A DNA stretch of 64,000 bases from Sympetrum striolatum. Its lineage: Eukaryota; Arthropoda; Insecta; Odonata; Libellulidae. Shown here one piece after another: positions 1 to 12,070 of this stretch. Position 1 is the stretch's first letter, and each line of letters opens with the position of its first letter. Below the pieces are notes generated by a model. The model saw only the letters and a list, made by a program, of their open reading frames with translations, did no database searches and was not told the origin of the DNA. A program made the translations under genes and the position numbers. The DNA is taken from positions 34,009,393 through 34,073,392 of the forward strand of contig OX388350.1 of NCBI GenBank assembly GCA_947579665.1, given 5' to 3'.

Positions 1-320
1 AGCTTGTCAGCTAATAGGGAGTCGCCAGAATCACTGTTACCTTGGCTTCGACGGAGGGATTTACCTGCAAGCAGACGAGAAATGCGGGTGAGGTCAATTA
101 GAGGTTTGCCCAAGGCCGTGTTTCTCAAATGTGGTCCATGTGGGCCCCCCAGGGTCAAGGCTGCGTATCCTAGGATACCCTATGTTTCAAGGCAGAGATT
201 TACGTGCTAGCAGCCGCGAAATGTGGGCGCGGTCATTAGGAACGGGGCATTCTCCAAGAGCAGTGATTCTGGAAACGTTGTCAGCGGGTCTTAGAGATCC
301 CACTAGGTTCTCTTGATTCT
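1..320. repeat. Two-unit tandem repeat, period about 139 bp, at window edge
   Basis: Seen directly: the block around 50-125 (GATTTAC at 58, then a GC-rich stretch with GAAATGCGGG) is repeated around 190-260 (GATTTAC at 197, then GAAATGTGGG), an offset of 139 bp. Both units stay open in one frame and give similar peptides (RDLPASRREM and RDLRASSREM). The offset is not a multiple of three, so this is not one repeated protein. A perfect 12-bp inverted repeat (CCAGAATCACTG at 25-36, its complement at 261-272) brackets the two units. It may be the end of a satellite array or of a transposable element running off the left edge. Confidence 0.6.
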
Positions 321-2005
321 GTACCCGTGGTTCACTCGTCTTTTAATTGCACGTCAATTTTCCTGTGCTACAATGTTGTCGAACCAATTTTATAATTAAC
401 TTATGCTAGACCAAATATAAAACTCTAAAAATTGTTGGCGGAGGAAAGACAGGTGCTATGTTTGAAGATTACGAAGAGGGTTTTATAGATAATGAGGACC
501 ATCGCTAAATTATAGGAGGCATTGGGCGAAAATACGATAGTCCTAATTCTTTCATAATTCGGATTAAAGAGGCGATACATAAAATATGAAATAGCAGCAT
601 CCGTTTATTCACTGACATTTGTTCCTCCTGCTTCCTTTCTTTGGGACGTATGATATTTTTCCTCGTGTTGGTATTCAGTACTACTACTTTAATCGTATTA
701 CTAATACTATCCAGTACTATTACGCTGTCGTTTATATCAACATATGTTTCTTTTAAACTACATTTCGGCGTATGGTAGAGTTTAAATATTCTATTACTCT
801 AATGCAATAATCGATTACTTTAGCCTATAGTTCGTGGAAAAAATTAATTCTTCATGCGATTTGCTCTAGAATCTTTTTTGACCAACTTTCTCGCAGGGTC
901 AGAACGGCTGATATAACAGAGATGAGGAATACTATAGGTTTTGGGTCTGAATTAATTAAGCAAATTAATTAAGCCTTCGCTTGAATCTTCTGCGCCTTGA
1001 GAAGTTCTGAGAGTTGTTTATAAACTGATTTTGTTAATAGACTTTGTTTAATTTGATTTTTTAACTACTTATAAGTTTTAGAATTCTGCGCGCTAGCTCA
1101 AGTACTAATCTGTAACAGTAATCACAATATTCTCAGTGAAATTCTAGAGGCAGCTCTATCAGAATTTCATTGGGAAAATAAGCAATCTTTCTTGGAATGA
1201 GAAAAATCTATAGAAGACCTTATTTATATCTGCCAGCATCGAGGAGGCGGGAGATGAATGCATGAGAAATTCTCTCTAACAGAAAGTAGCATCGACTTCA
1301 AAGATATGGACGTCCTATGGACACTTAAACCTGTCCATCATTTTGAATGATGGTCTGAAGTCGGATAATTTAAGAAGTTCCAACTCGCTCCATACATTCC
1401 ATTCATAATAACTCGAATTCAAACTTTGCTCAAGGCATGCACTTACAGAGAAAGAGTATTTAAATAGAGTATTTGGAATCTTGACATTAGATTCTTAATA
1501 TAAAAGAGGAGAAACGTAGAATATTTGAAGTACTAACGCTACGATTTGCATCAACGTAGAGCATTAACATCGGATGATTCTAATTGCCATCGATGAAGAG
1601 TTAATCAGTCAGAATCAGAGTCAGAAGTAAAGGAACTCGATCTGGCTACCATCGAGAGCACTCTAAACGCAAGTGCAAGTTATTCTTTAGATGAAACCGG
1701 AGTGGAGGAAAAATCTTTATAAAGGCAGGGAAGCAGAAAACGATTTGCGTGTTTCGGACAGGTTGGCTTGAAAGGAAAGAGAGATTTCCAGTTCAGCTCT
1801 TTCAATTTACTATCACTCATTCTCACATGTCCCCTAAAATTCAACCCATAAATGATAAAAGAATTTAAACGCATATCTCCGGAGCAATATATTTGACACA
1901 TACCAAGTCAATAAGTCAATTAATAGAATAGTATTTGTAGAAACATACTGCGTTTTTGTTCATTACCAATTCTCCTGCAAGTATTGTTAAATTTTATTAT
2001 TATTC
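321..2005. other. AT-rich unique DNA, no gene seen
   Basis: No ORF here exceeds 73 codons and no family is recognisable. The only small structure noted is a perfect 8-bp hairpin with a 3-base loop at 1335-1353 (CCATCATT, ttg, AATGATGG). Confidence 0.6.
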
Positions 2006-2060
2006 ATTTCTTTAACTATCTACAATTCTTTAACTATCTACAATTCTTTAGCTATCTACA
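2006..2060. repeat. Minisatellite, 18-bp unit, three copies
   Basis: Three adjacent copies of the unit ATTCTTTAACTATCTACA (2006-2024, 2025-2042, 2043-2060). The first has one extra T and the third has one A-to-G change. Confidence 0.9.
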
Positions 2061-2484
2061 ATTACATATTAAATACATCTGATGACGTTCTCTTTGGATA
2101 TCTTCCTTCGCGATTTGAATGAAAATCATCATGATACTAAAGAAAGCAGTAAATGGGACTAAAGGGATATAAAAGCAGATGGAAAGCATGTGAAATGTAG
2201 TGGATGGAATGCTAGATATTGGATACGTACTTTACAGAGAAACTATAACGAAAAGAATGCAAAGGTTTGCGTATTTACAAGCTTGAAATCGTATAGTAGA
2301 GCATTGTGAATAGCATAGGCAATTGACGTGCTTACCCTGAAAGTGATTGCAGTTACTACATTCTGATGAATGGAATATATTTGAATTGTCTGTTGGTACT
2401 GGACAAAGCAAATGTATCCTCTTACTACTATTTCTTACTGTCTTGTTCATGCCATTGATGATGTGAAAGCTACTGAAGTATAAG

Positions 2485-2690
2485 TGATGCTAGCGGTACC
2501 GACGAAGGTCTCCCCTTCTCTTTCTTGTACAGCATTATGGCTCTGTGAGGAAAGCGGAGTTAACTACCTCAATCCTCATCTAGCCTCATTCCCCTCTACT
2601 AGCTCTTGGTTGCTGTTAGAATAGGGGGGTGAGGATCCAACCGTCCTTCGGGATGAATACTTTACACACATACTACCTGAATGTGAATAC
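2485..2690 (-). repeat. Dispersed repeat family 1, copy 1 (minus)
   Basis: Read on the minus strand, this stretch matches 18285-18420 over about 100 bases. Shared landmarks in order are GTAA(A/G)GTATTCA, CGGTTGGA, a CAC-rich run, ACCAAGAG(C/G)TAGTAGA, then GA(A/G)(T/C)GAGGC and a second GAG(T/A)GAGGTAG-type block. The second block is also in the copy at 48.25 kb. The copies differ by many substitutions and small indels, so these are old insertions. The superfamily is not identified; no coding part or terminus is clear. Confidence 0.55.
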
Positions 2691-2849
2691 TGATAACTCT
2701 ATTTAAGTTTACAAGTATATTTCATTTCAAAGTAAACTAAAGCTATCCCATTCTATATGCATGGCCTAAGGTAACAAAACATTTGTGCGAATAACGAATC
2801 GGAGACTTCACAAAGAATCGAATACAAAAGTCTTCAGTTACTTCCAAGA

Positions 2850-3365
2850 ATAATTATAAACGAGGTAAGGAATCCGAAAAGTTTCCGGGAAAGGAGCAAC
2901 GTCTCGCAAAGCCTTCAAAAACTTTTAAAATTGTTCTCGTCGGAGCAAAAACTTTAGTAACTGGGGGTAATGGGAGTGGAAAACAATATCGGAAGATGCG
3001 GGGGAGGACTCCTCTGCATTCGAAGAAGGACGAGAGAAAGGAACGAGATTGAAAGGAAGCTGCGGTGGATAAGATCTCGTTGACGAGATGTGTTTGTTTA
3101 GGAGATAGAGAAGGGGAGATTGAATTCACGAAGACTTGTTTAGAAGGCCCTGGCAGGGGAAACGAAAACAGTGTGCTAGAAAGAGAGGAAGCGTTCGCGG
3201 ATTCACGCGTAATAATCCTATCGAAAAACCTAAGGTCATACGTCAGCGCCGCCACTACATACAGAAGAGAAACGCGAACAAATGCGAAGCGGACTGCGTA
3301 CCCATATAGATCGCTGAAAATCGACCGAAAAATAACTTTTTGCGGGAGTTTTCCGAAAACTTAAC
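2850..3365. other. GC-richer patch with overlapping ORFs, no known product
   Basis: GC and CpG content rises here by eye. ORFs overlap on both strands (133 aa minus at 2854-3255, 99 aa plus at 3065-3364). Neither contains a motif I recognise, and two-strand openness is what GC-rich composition alone produces. I do not call a gene. Confidence 0.4.
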
Positions 3366-5437
3366 TTCTCTGCTGGTTGGAAAGTATAGCGACCTAGGTC
3401 TGATGGTTTGAAACTAAGAGAGTTGAAATAAATTAAAATAACATTAAATTAGCGCTTTGCTGCCATCTTGATATCTTGTTGATACGTAGAAGCTTTAGTT
3501 AGTAGTCGGTAATTTTTCCAAACGACAGCAAACAGCCATTTTAGGTTTTATCCTACAAACAGAATTTTGAGAGTGTTCTTTAGGTTTCTGGCCTTTTCTT
3601 TCAAACTTAATTAACTCTTAAAAGACGAAAGTAACATTTATAGAAATGTATAGCATTCATGATCTTCCCTTACTGCGTAAGCATGCTTGTAGATTAATCT
3701 TCATTCTCATGTGACTCTTCTACTTCAAGCACAACTATATAGCTTTCTTTATTTTCAATCCTTTGTTCTTCAAGCTAAGTATGTACAACTTCTATATAAA
3801 AGATTGATTGGCATGTCATATATACTTGTCAACTTAAACATTAACCTTAGTATTCACGTTCAGGGTGTCATATCTCCTCATTATTTTCGTTCTATTATTT
3901 AATGAAAGTACCTATCTTCGGCATTCCATTCACCGGATCACACTTGTTTCTCTGTCAATTTATCGTCATTTGTTGCTTACTTTAGTATAAATATTATGTT
4001 TAAAAGTTTCATTGCAAACATAAAATCACAGTGCTGTCAAAATACTACCTTTAAAGATGATGGTAGTTACTGCAAAAAGGAATTTTCAAGGGCTTCAAAC
4101 ACAAAGAATGGGCGGAAGAAGTTGCATCTTTTTTTCATGAATTTATCCTTATGACTTTATTCGCCTTTCGTATAACTCAATTAATCTTATGTCTCCCTAT
4201 TAAAATGGCGCGAGTAGAAACAACCTTTTTCTTAAATATATTTGAGCAACATCATGAGAACTGTTTGAGGTGGACTTGGACTCAAATAATACCTGTACCT
4301 ACTCACATAGAAATACCCACGGAATTTATCTACGATTCTTCCCTGTTTGCTTTATAATTTCGACGGAGACGTCTGGGAATACCCCAACAAGAGTGAGAGG
4401 AAATGAGGATGGAAGAGCTTCAGTTCGGCGAACTAAGTGAATATAAAGTTTTTTTTTTGTTTCGGATGCGGGAAATTATTACTCGCTCAAATTAATGGCG
4501 CAATCGATTAATGGATCGTTTGAACGGAGAATGAAATAGGACGAAAGCAAATAAGCCGCGGAGAGCTGTTTGATTTGGAAGCCGGCGTTAAGGTAAACTG
4601 CACCGAAATGTTTGAAAAAGCACGGCGATATTTATACTCCCCTGTTTAAAGAGATGTTCGTGACTGAATTAAAATAGTTCAGTGTCTGCTTGGATTGAGA
4701 TGGTTACGATGCGGAAAAATGCCTTCTGCCAACCGAAAATTGTTTCCATCATTAAATTCCACAAAGCTTGAATGGTAAGTACACTTCAACTGAGATGAAA
4801 TAAATGGATATTTTTGTTGATAAAAAGACGAAGAATATTTTTGAAATACAAAGCTAGATTAAATAAGCAGTGGGAAATTGATAGAAAGGAGGAGGACTTG
4901 CTGTCGAAATGGAATATTTTGAAAAACGATGTAGATACAATGTTCCTTAACTTTGGACATCTTATCAAGAGAGGGGTAATTTTTACACCAGAATGTCATT
5001 CATATCGCTAGTGAAAACTCAATTTGTGATAAGTCAATTAAGTGTATCAGAAGTTAAAGAAATACTCTAAAGTAGATAAATATGGAGGAGTGAATTTAAC
5101 TTAAGTGGCCATAAGACGTGTAGCCCTAAGAGGAAATAATATAACAAAAACATATCTGAATTACTAGATATATCTGTTGAAAAAATGGAAAGTCGCGGTA
5201 AAACTGTAAGGAAAAAACTCATGGAAAAAAAATCAACTGCTTCTTCGTACTGGGAACACTGAAGCTTCTTGAGAGAAGGGAAGAATAGAAGAAGCATATG
5301 GGAAGTGTTAGAAGGGACGAATCTCTAAACAAGTTTATTTGTTTTAGTTAGTGTTGGATTTGTTTGAAAGGATTAACCAGCTGTGGGAGTAAACTCTGAT
5401 TGATGAAGTTGTTGATGTTGTTACTAAAACATCAGCT
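3366..5437. other. AT-rich DNA, no gene seen
   Basis: ORFs are 60-68 codons and AT-driven. I found no repeat or RNA gene. Confidence 0.5.
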
Positions 5438-5546
5438 GTTAAAAGTGCTTCGACAGCTGAGGTCATTTCGCACATAAAGGATTCCAGCGGGAATCAAACC
5501 TGGGACTACTTTCACTAAAGGCAAACACTACTTACTTGGCTATCCT
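5438..5546 (-). mobile_element. tRNA-derived SINE, copy A
   Basis: On the minus strand a tRNA-like head (5'-AGGATAGCC at 5546, then TTTGCCTTTAGTGAAAG and a B-box-like GGTTTGATTCC) is followed by the tail module TGTGCGAAATGACC..GCTGTCGAAGCAC and CTTTTAAC. This is the same architecture as the copy at 56.6 kb, diverged at many sites. No target-site duplication is obvious. Known of the class: short Pol III-transcribed retroposons mobilised by a LINE partner. They encode nothing. Confidence 0.75.
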
Positions 5547-5621
5547 AGAGACATACTGAGCAGATAAATTATCTTTTTAAATTCGAATTAAATTTCATTA
5601 AATATTTCTTAATAAAAAAAC

Positions 5622-5681
5622 AAAAACACTTTGTCAAAGTTCGACAGGTTTAACCCTGGGGAACTTTGACAAAGTGTTTTT
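5622..5681. repeat. Perfect 21-bp-arm hairpin
   Basis: The arm at 5622-5642 (starts AAAAACACTTTG, ends AAAGTTC) is an exact reverse complement of 5661-5681, with an 18-base spacer that itself contains CAGG/CCTG. It lies in unique AT-rich DNA 76 bp from SINE copy A. It could be a MITE remnant, a hairpin RNA precursor or a recent inverted duplication. Confidence 0.85.
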
Positions 5682-8040
5682 ATTCCTTTATTAAGTGTTT
5701 AATTATGCAGTTCCACAAAGTAACAGCTGATTCCATAGATTTTAAATATTTTTTCTAAATTTCATCTAACTACATCCGTTCTGACAAATGATATACGATT
5801 TTCAAATTTCTGAGCATGATGCCAAGTTCTTAATTGCATCAAAATCTTGGGGAAGTTACCTTCTTAAGATGTATATAATTTTCTAATTATAATTAAATTC
5901 AATATATTTTTAATATTAAGAATTTTCCTCCGCACTGTACATATCGTACGCGATACCCAAACTTTTATGCGTGATACTACATTTCCTATCGCTTCAAATT
6001 CATCGGGAATGTGCCTTCATAAACATACATGGTTAACTCCGCCATCACCATTTTCTCCTCGCGATTTCCATTCCCAATTTTTATGATTATACATTGCGTC
6101 ATCGGTCAGTTAAAAGTGAAAAAATCGCCAAAATTGCACAAGTTTTTCGCGAGGTAAGGTCAAAAAACGTATACTGCAGAGGTCGAAAATTTCGAGCCCC
6201 AACAACCGTGCCAATGATAACTTTCGAAAATTCCTATAAAATTACGGAGCCCGGGATCGCAGAAGAGTTGACAGTGTGTAATTTAGACGATGATTTACAT
6301 CTGGGGTCGCGCTCCTTAAGAGGAAAAAGTGAATTTCCAACTGGCCGTGAAACAGTTTGCGTGGGCTTCTGGATTTGGTTATGGAAATGCAGGAGGGGAA
6401 CTCATGAACGAGAGAGTTAAGTGTTGAGGGGCTGTAAACACCGAAGGACAAGGGTAATAGCCGTGGGTTAAAAATGACGTGGCTGGTGTATACGGAAGGG
6501 AGGTGAGGAAAATGCGAAGTAGCTCTTCAATTACACTCTTCTCGATTGAATGTACTGGAAGGATACTGTGGAAATTTCCAGCGTATTGAGGGTCGAGATC
6601 ATCATGTGATATAAAGGTTATCCACCTCAAGAATATAGAAGTAAATATGATCGGTTAGACCACTTTGTGGATGATCGTAGCGAGCAACGGTAAACAAAGT
6701 GTCATAAAAAAAGTTTTTATCAGTGATAGATTCGAATGAAACTGTCATATGAGATAGGGACAGAGTAGTATATCTTAATAAAAGTAGATTGTGTTTGATA
6801 TCAACTTAAAAAAGTGAAGATCGTGGTGCCTAAATCGCATATTGGGATATTACGATACATACCTCAAGTTCTAGATAATATTTACGCAGAATATAAAAGT
6901 CAACGTCATTTATAAACATAAAGACAACTGTAGTTATTTACTACTATAATCGTTATTAGGGTGTAGTGGAAAACCCCTTATTCTGGACAGCGACCATTGT
7001 CTTTATCCCTCTCCTAGCTTTTTAAAAAATCAGAGATGACAGTTCGCAACAAATACATCCATTCCATCGCAATACAATGAGCTGAAGATAGATACGTAAT
7101 TTTCCACAAGAAAGCAATTAAATTATTGCGGAAGGGCACGATGTTGTAAAGTAATATGTTTCTATTCAGCATTTCTAGATATATTCATGCTTTTGTAAGA
7201 ATTCCGTGGCTTTAATTGGTTTGACCTTCTTGGACCTTTTCTATGCTTAGGATATCATTAAAACACGAATTATATTCTCGATGTAAAGTTTGGCTATATA
7301 GTACCTGCCTAACTAAATACCACAAAAATGAACTTGGTCTTCAAGATCCGAACCGTTTCTACATGCATTACCTGGTTTTTAAAGGTACGGAAGATCTAAG
7401 AACGGATACATGGGATATTATATATTGTATATTTTCCTACGAGTTCACAGATAAAACATAAAGCAAGAACATTTAGCGAAACTACTTTTGTTGAGATAGT
7501 ATTAGAAATTAATTTTAAACTTTACCACTTACAATTTTATTGTTTAACGATTAATCTACGATTACTATGCTCGGTTATACAATGCAAGTATATCCAAATC
7601 AGGCCTAAGCGATTATTTCATAACCCATTTTGCCATGAATAAAAATGCAAAAGAGATAATCCGAACGACCTTTCCTCAAAGTTGTTCAAACAGGGACATT
7701 CTAACACCTTGAAATCGTAAAATAAGAGGTAGTCGATCATTTCCTCCTGATAATAAGAGTTTAGATTTTCAGCTTCATAATTGTGATTCATAGTTCGCCC
7801 AAGGTCGATAATGATTCCTCTTAAAGTTTACTCTGAATCCCCACCGGTCAATACAGTCATTTATTCTTTGAAACCTTTTTTCTATATATTATCGTTAATC
7901 ATGTGACCAGATAATTTCTTGCTTCTTGGTTTTCCTTGTCCTGAATAAATAATTCTAAATTAACTCTATCTATTAAATCTTTTAATCTGGTATTAAAGGT
8001 CATATCTCGGAATTTACTTGCGGTAGTAATTTTTTTAGTC
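5682..8040. other. No gene seen; weak ORF at 7243-7461
   Basis: The DNA is mostly AT-rich, with a slightly GC-richer part at about 6100-6640 that carries two-strand ORFs without motifs. The 72-aa plus ORF at 7243-7461 has a stretch (DPNRFYMHYLVFKGTEDLR) faintly like a zinc-knuckle-type segment of insect transposon-associated proteins, but the expected cysteines are absent. I do not annotate it as a gene. Confidence 0.4.
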
Positions 8041-8120
8041 TCTGACAGCTATGTACGTGCGCATAGGCTTTTCCGAGAGTCAAACCCGAGACCCCTTTCA
8101 CCAAAGGCGAACTCGCTACC
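8041..8120 (-). mobile_element. tRNA-derived SINE, copy B (diverged fragment)
   Basis: The minus strand shows GGTAGCGAGTTCGCCTTTGG, then a B-box-like GGGTTTGACTC and a remnant of the GTGCG/AGCTGTC tail. It matches the other copies in order and spacing but is more diverged, and the acceptor-stem ends are lost. Confidence 0.6.
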
Positions 8121-8608
8121 TTTTTTACCAAACAATAGCTAGGATGTTCATGTTATATTGATTAAAACAGTACATTTTGTATAATCTGCTTCTAAGGTAT
8201 CCATATTTAAAAAAATGTATCTAATTTCATTGTACAGTGAATTCCCTACCACTACAGTACAGCTGTTATCCTTATAACATGATAATTGATAATTTAGTAG
8301 CATAATGTATTGTATTAAATCAGTAATACAGATAAAATTGGTATAAATGGTAGGATAGTATACATTTAGTAAGCTGTAGAGATGAGAAAGCATTAGGAAT
8401 ATAGAGGCTATTGTACTTCCTAGTGGATTCCTAATGAATCCGGCAGCATAGTCGGAAAAACGTCTAAAGATAATTATTGGCAACGCAGCGAGACCCGTAA
8501 ATTAGTAAGATAGCTTTGAGCATTGTGCCTTGACACGAAAGAAAACTGACGTTTCTTTAAAATTTATTCATTCAAGAAAATGACCAAAGAAATCACGTAA
8601 ACGCCGCT

Positions 8609-9145
8609 ATGCTAAGACTGAACAAGTACAAATATCTGCAAAGTGTTAAAAATTTATATATTTGTTCATACATCCAAAATTGGTCACATGTTGAACCATC
8701 CAATGTCAAAGCCCCTTTACATACAATTATTTTCGTTCATTCTGCAACCTTATTTGAGCTTAATTTCCTAAGTGCCCTTCGTAGAAAGCGTATAATGAAG
8801 GTAAACATAGCCTTTACTTTGGACTCCCGATCCAGCGATTACGTAGACGTTACGCAAGGCAGACGCGGTCGCGAGTTATCTCCATTCGCAAAGGAAACAT
8901 ATTACGGTGAGGTGATAATGATTAGGACTACCAAAGGAAGGAGAAGAGGAGAGGTGATGACGCTGGACGCAACGCCCACGGAGATGCCGGGTAAACGGCT
9001 GTGGAGCTTCGCTTTTGGTCCTTCTCATAGGGGTTTAATATCGGACAGATTCAGCGTAATCCAATATAAATTTCAATTCCGGATGGAGCAAACATTTACC
9101 GACATCGCATTAGATAGAAGCAAAGCAGTATCTCTCACTAATTAA
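8609..9145 (+). other. Longest ORF (178 aa), no recognised product
   Basis: This is the longest open frame in the window, from ATG to TAA. The first 60 codons are AT-driven (Leu, Lys, Tyr, Asn). Codons about 70-140 come from a CpG-richer stretch with Arg/Lys clusters such as RRGREL and GRRRGEV. I see no signal peptide, membrane segment, coiled coil or family motif. The upstream sequence shows no clear promoter, and there is no AATAAA just downstream. The change in composition inside the ORF argues against one continuous gene. It may be a chance ORF, or may overlap a single exon (a donor-like TTACG/GTGAGG occurs inside it). Confidence 0.15.
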
Positions 9146-9870
9146 CAAAATTTATACAAATATTCTATTCAAATGCAAGAAAACAAATAAGCAAGGGCAG
9201 TATTTGAATGAGTGTTTCTACGGCTGAGTTTACTTAGAACATACAGTTCTCAACGGGAATCGAATGCTTTTTTTGCATTACTCTTGATAAAGATATGATT
9301 ATTAGCGCAGTTTTTACTTATTTTTGATTACACATTTCTTTAATTTAATCTGCTAAGGAGAGATATTTTTGTATACTTTAATTTTATTTTTTTATTAAAA
9401 ACGTTTGTATTTGCAAAGAAATTTTACTGATAAATGTTATTCCCTTCTTTTTAAGAATGAGTCTGACGTCCGGTTTATTTCTTGGACGTGTGCGGTCGGA
9501 AACCGTTATTGTTATTTTTTCTTTTCTTTCTCGGCACTTCTAGTTCATTCAAGGAATACTCCCTGAGAAAATTATTTCGACTTTCAAACAGTTATTTGCG
9601 TTTAAAAATTTAAACATTTTTGACGACATGACATTTTGAAATGATAACTGTCTTTTTAATTTTAATGTACATGTGGTATATATCATTGCATAAAAAATTT
9701 AAGTATCTTCGAGTATAGTTGGAATAGTTTGACATTTGTGGTGGCCAGTAGCTATTACGGGTTCCATTAAAACTTATTTCACATGCCAGATCCTTAAAAA
9801 TTCGTTTGCTGGGTCTTGATATTTACTTGCATTTTCATAAATTGTTCTTCTATAATAAAAAAAATTTACA
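9146..9870. other. AT-rich DNA, no gene seen
   Basis: It contains no ORF of note and no repeat that I can match elsewhere in the window. Confidence 0.6.
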
Positions 9871-10007
9871 AAGAAGACCAAAATACAGATGGAATAGAGA
9901 CATAATTAAGCACTTAGGCAACTAGAAGCTCACGACAGAGAAAATTGGTAAGTAATTGGGGAGGCCTACATCCGACGTCGGATTGAAATTGGCTGATGAT
10001 GATGATT
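9871..10007 (+). pseudogene. Decayed C-terminal end of an RTE-like non-LTR reverse transcriptase, with (TGA)n tail
   Basis: Read from about 9871, the plus strand gives a degraded peptide with LRQLEAHDRENW, a stop, then IGEAYIRRRIEIG and a stop. Known of the family: the extreme C-terminus of insect endonuclease/reverse-transcriptase elements of the RTE type commonly reads A-x-DR-xx-WR-xxx-GEAY. The preceding residues (TKIQME) sit where RPxxRW is usual. The frame is broken by at least three stop codons, so it is dead. The end is followed at once by TGATGATGATGA (9992-10003), matching the short tandem tails of such elements. The 5' part (endonuclease, RT palm) is missing, as expected of a 5'-truncated copy. 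Placement to exact clade is inference. Confidence 0.6.
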
Positions 10008-10019
10008 TAAAAATGTAAT

Positions 10020-10560
10020 GAATGAACTGATTACAAAACAAATCTCTCGGAAATCGCCACCTTGGGTAACAACGTATTACCGTCGCTACCCAAGGCACCA
10101 CCGTACTCCGCAATGTATCAGCCGAACATTTCGCCTTCAGGGTCCACGAAGACACCGTAATGAGACAGAGCGGATAGCGAAATCTCCCGTAATTCGTACC
10201 GTTCGCATACATTCCTCTGCCCGCGAGGCACGAACCTTGTAACGCATCGCTATCTCGCCATCGGAAAGGGAAAGTCGATCCAAGGATCCAGGGGATCGCA
10301 ACGAAACAATCTGCTAAAAGGGGTGCGGATTTCCATTTTATTAATCATTTCCCCCCGGCACGCCCCCTCCCACGTCGGGGAGAAAACCGGTCCGGGCCCT
10401 TTTCGGAACAATTGAACGATGACGGCAGATAAGTAAAAATCCGCGAGATGAATTATGGGAAGTGCTTTGTTCTTTGATGCTTGACTCACTCTCCCTCCCC
10501 GTCCCCGTATCTGATTGACTAGTCGTGACTTTGATGTCCTTTTCGCGGCGTAGAGATGGG
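10020..10560. other. GC/CpG-rich patch
   Basis: It is markedly richer in GC and CpG than its flanks, with runs such as GGCACGCCCCC and CCGGTCCGGGCC near 10356-10398. Two-strand ORFs (96 and 79 aa minus, 74 aa plus) have no motifs. An inverted repeat CCTTGGGTA/TACCCAAGG lies at 10060-10068 and 10087-10095. It is a candidate regulatory element or an isolated exon with untranslated sequence. Confidence 0.4.
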
Positions 10561-12070
10561 ATATTTAGGGCGAGTTAGGGGGTGGATAATGGACTGTCTC
10601 TGTGCCCTAGTACGGATTCATATCTGGCGCATTGAAAGCAAAGAAAGAGCAATAGAGAGATACAAGGGCTCGATTTTTCCGATTGTGGAAATATTTTTTC
10701 TCGTTAAGAGTAACGTTTCCTTCTCACGCGAAGTTACATATTGTAGGATCCTTCCGTCTTGTTTATCGCCCGAAATATGGAGGAAGTTCTATCGAATTCC
10801 CATGAATTTCCCAGTTGCTCTTATTTCTTCTTTTGCGACGTTTATCTTTTCGCGTGGCTTGAGAAATATTTCCGACTGGAGTTCTGATTCCTAACTTAGA
10901 AATGTATTGCGGAAATAAAGATCCTAAAGCACGATGAATAATGTCTGAATGTGCGTTTATTAAAGCTTATCTTACAACAACAACTCAATCATTTTTATTA
11001 TTTCATTTGATTGTTTTAGAGGCAATCCACCACAAATGTCAAGGATAAGAAATATAACGCAAGAAAAGGTTACATACCTTGGGATTAAAGTACCGGATTT
11101 CTTTAATCAGTTAAAATCTAATTACCTTCTATGGCGTTTTTCTTTTGATCTTTTTTCAACTAGTATATCAGTAGTAACAGAATACCAGTAAATGTCAGGG
11201 GGAACAAACTAATATTCACAAACGGTAAAAGCTGCTAGACCGAGAATATGTCATACACGTAATATTTAATATTTGTAATGAAAACTGCTTCAGCAACTTT
11301 GATAATGATCACATAGGAAGCCATAAGAATGAAATAGCTTTCTTATGCAACTGGCTACACTAACTTCAATAATAATAACAATTTCGACCTTGTAATTTGT
11401 ATTTTAATACTTCTATAAAGTAATGGATGATGGGATTTATAAGTCTCAATTTCGCCTAGTAAATTTCTTTATCTATTTATGAATCTACATAATGGGTATA
11501 TTTCAATTAAGAATTACCTTTTTTAGTTAAGGCTTTCTTAGAAAATCCTTTTTACACTATACATAAACAAAAGAACATACCCTAACCATATTTTGAACCC
11601 ATGACCCCAGTATTTTAAGGTTAGTGCGTCTATATATACACCACCAACATAATCGTAAGAAACATAGGAGAAATTAAAATTCATGATGGAAATCCTCCAC
11701 GAAAGATACAAATTATAATTGTTTTTCATAGAATAATGAAAAGTGTACTACATATAAGATACCTGAGTATTTGCGATATTATTTCGATATTAGTATTACG
11801 ATATAGAAACCGATAGTGCTGACAGACATTTTCTCTTAAAAATAAAACACATATATGAAAAGAAAGAGTACTGTCTGCACTAATTCATTTTATCTATGTG
11901 TGATGCAAATAACCTTCACTGTTGACACACCCACTACTACCTCAATACTAATACTAGATATTATTCCCAGTCGATTTCAATCAACCGTCAACCTCAAATA
12001 TCTAGATGAGAAAATCGATATGTATAGATCACCAATCCTCAGTTCTTCCTTTCTTCAAAAATAAAACCTC
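10561..12070. other. No gene seen; ORF of 112 aa at 10556-10894 not recognised
   Basis: The plus ORF at 10556-10894 is hydrophobic in places but has no known domain. From 10900 the DNA is AT-rich. A weak tRNA-like remnant (minus strand GGGTTCAAAAT near 11600) may be another SINE trace. Confidence 0.4.
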
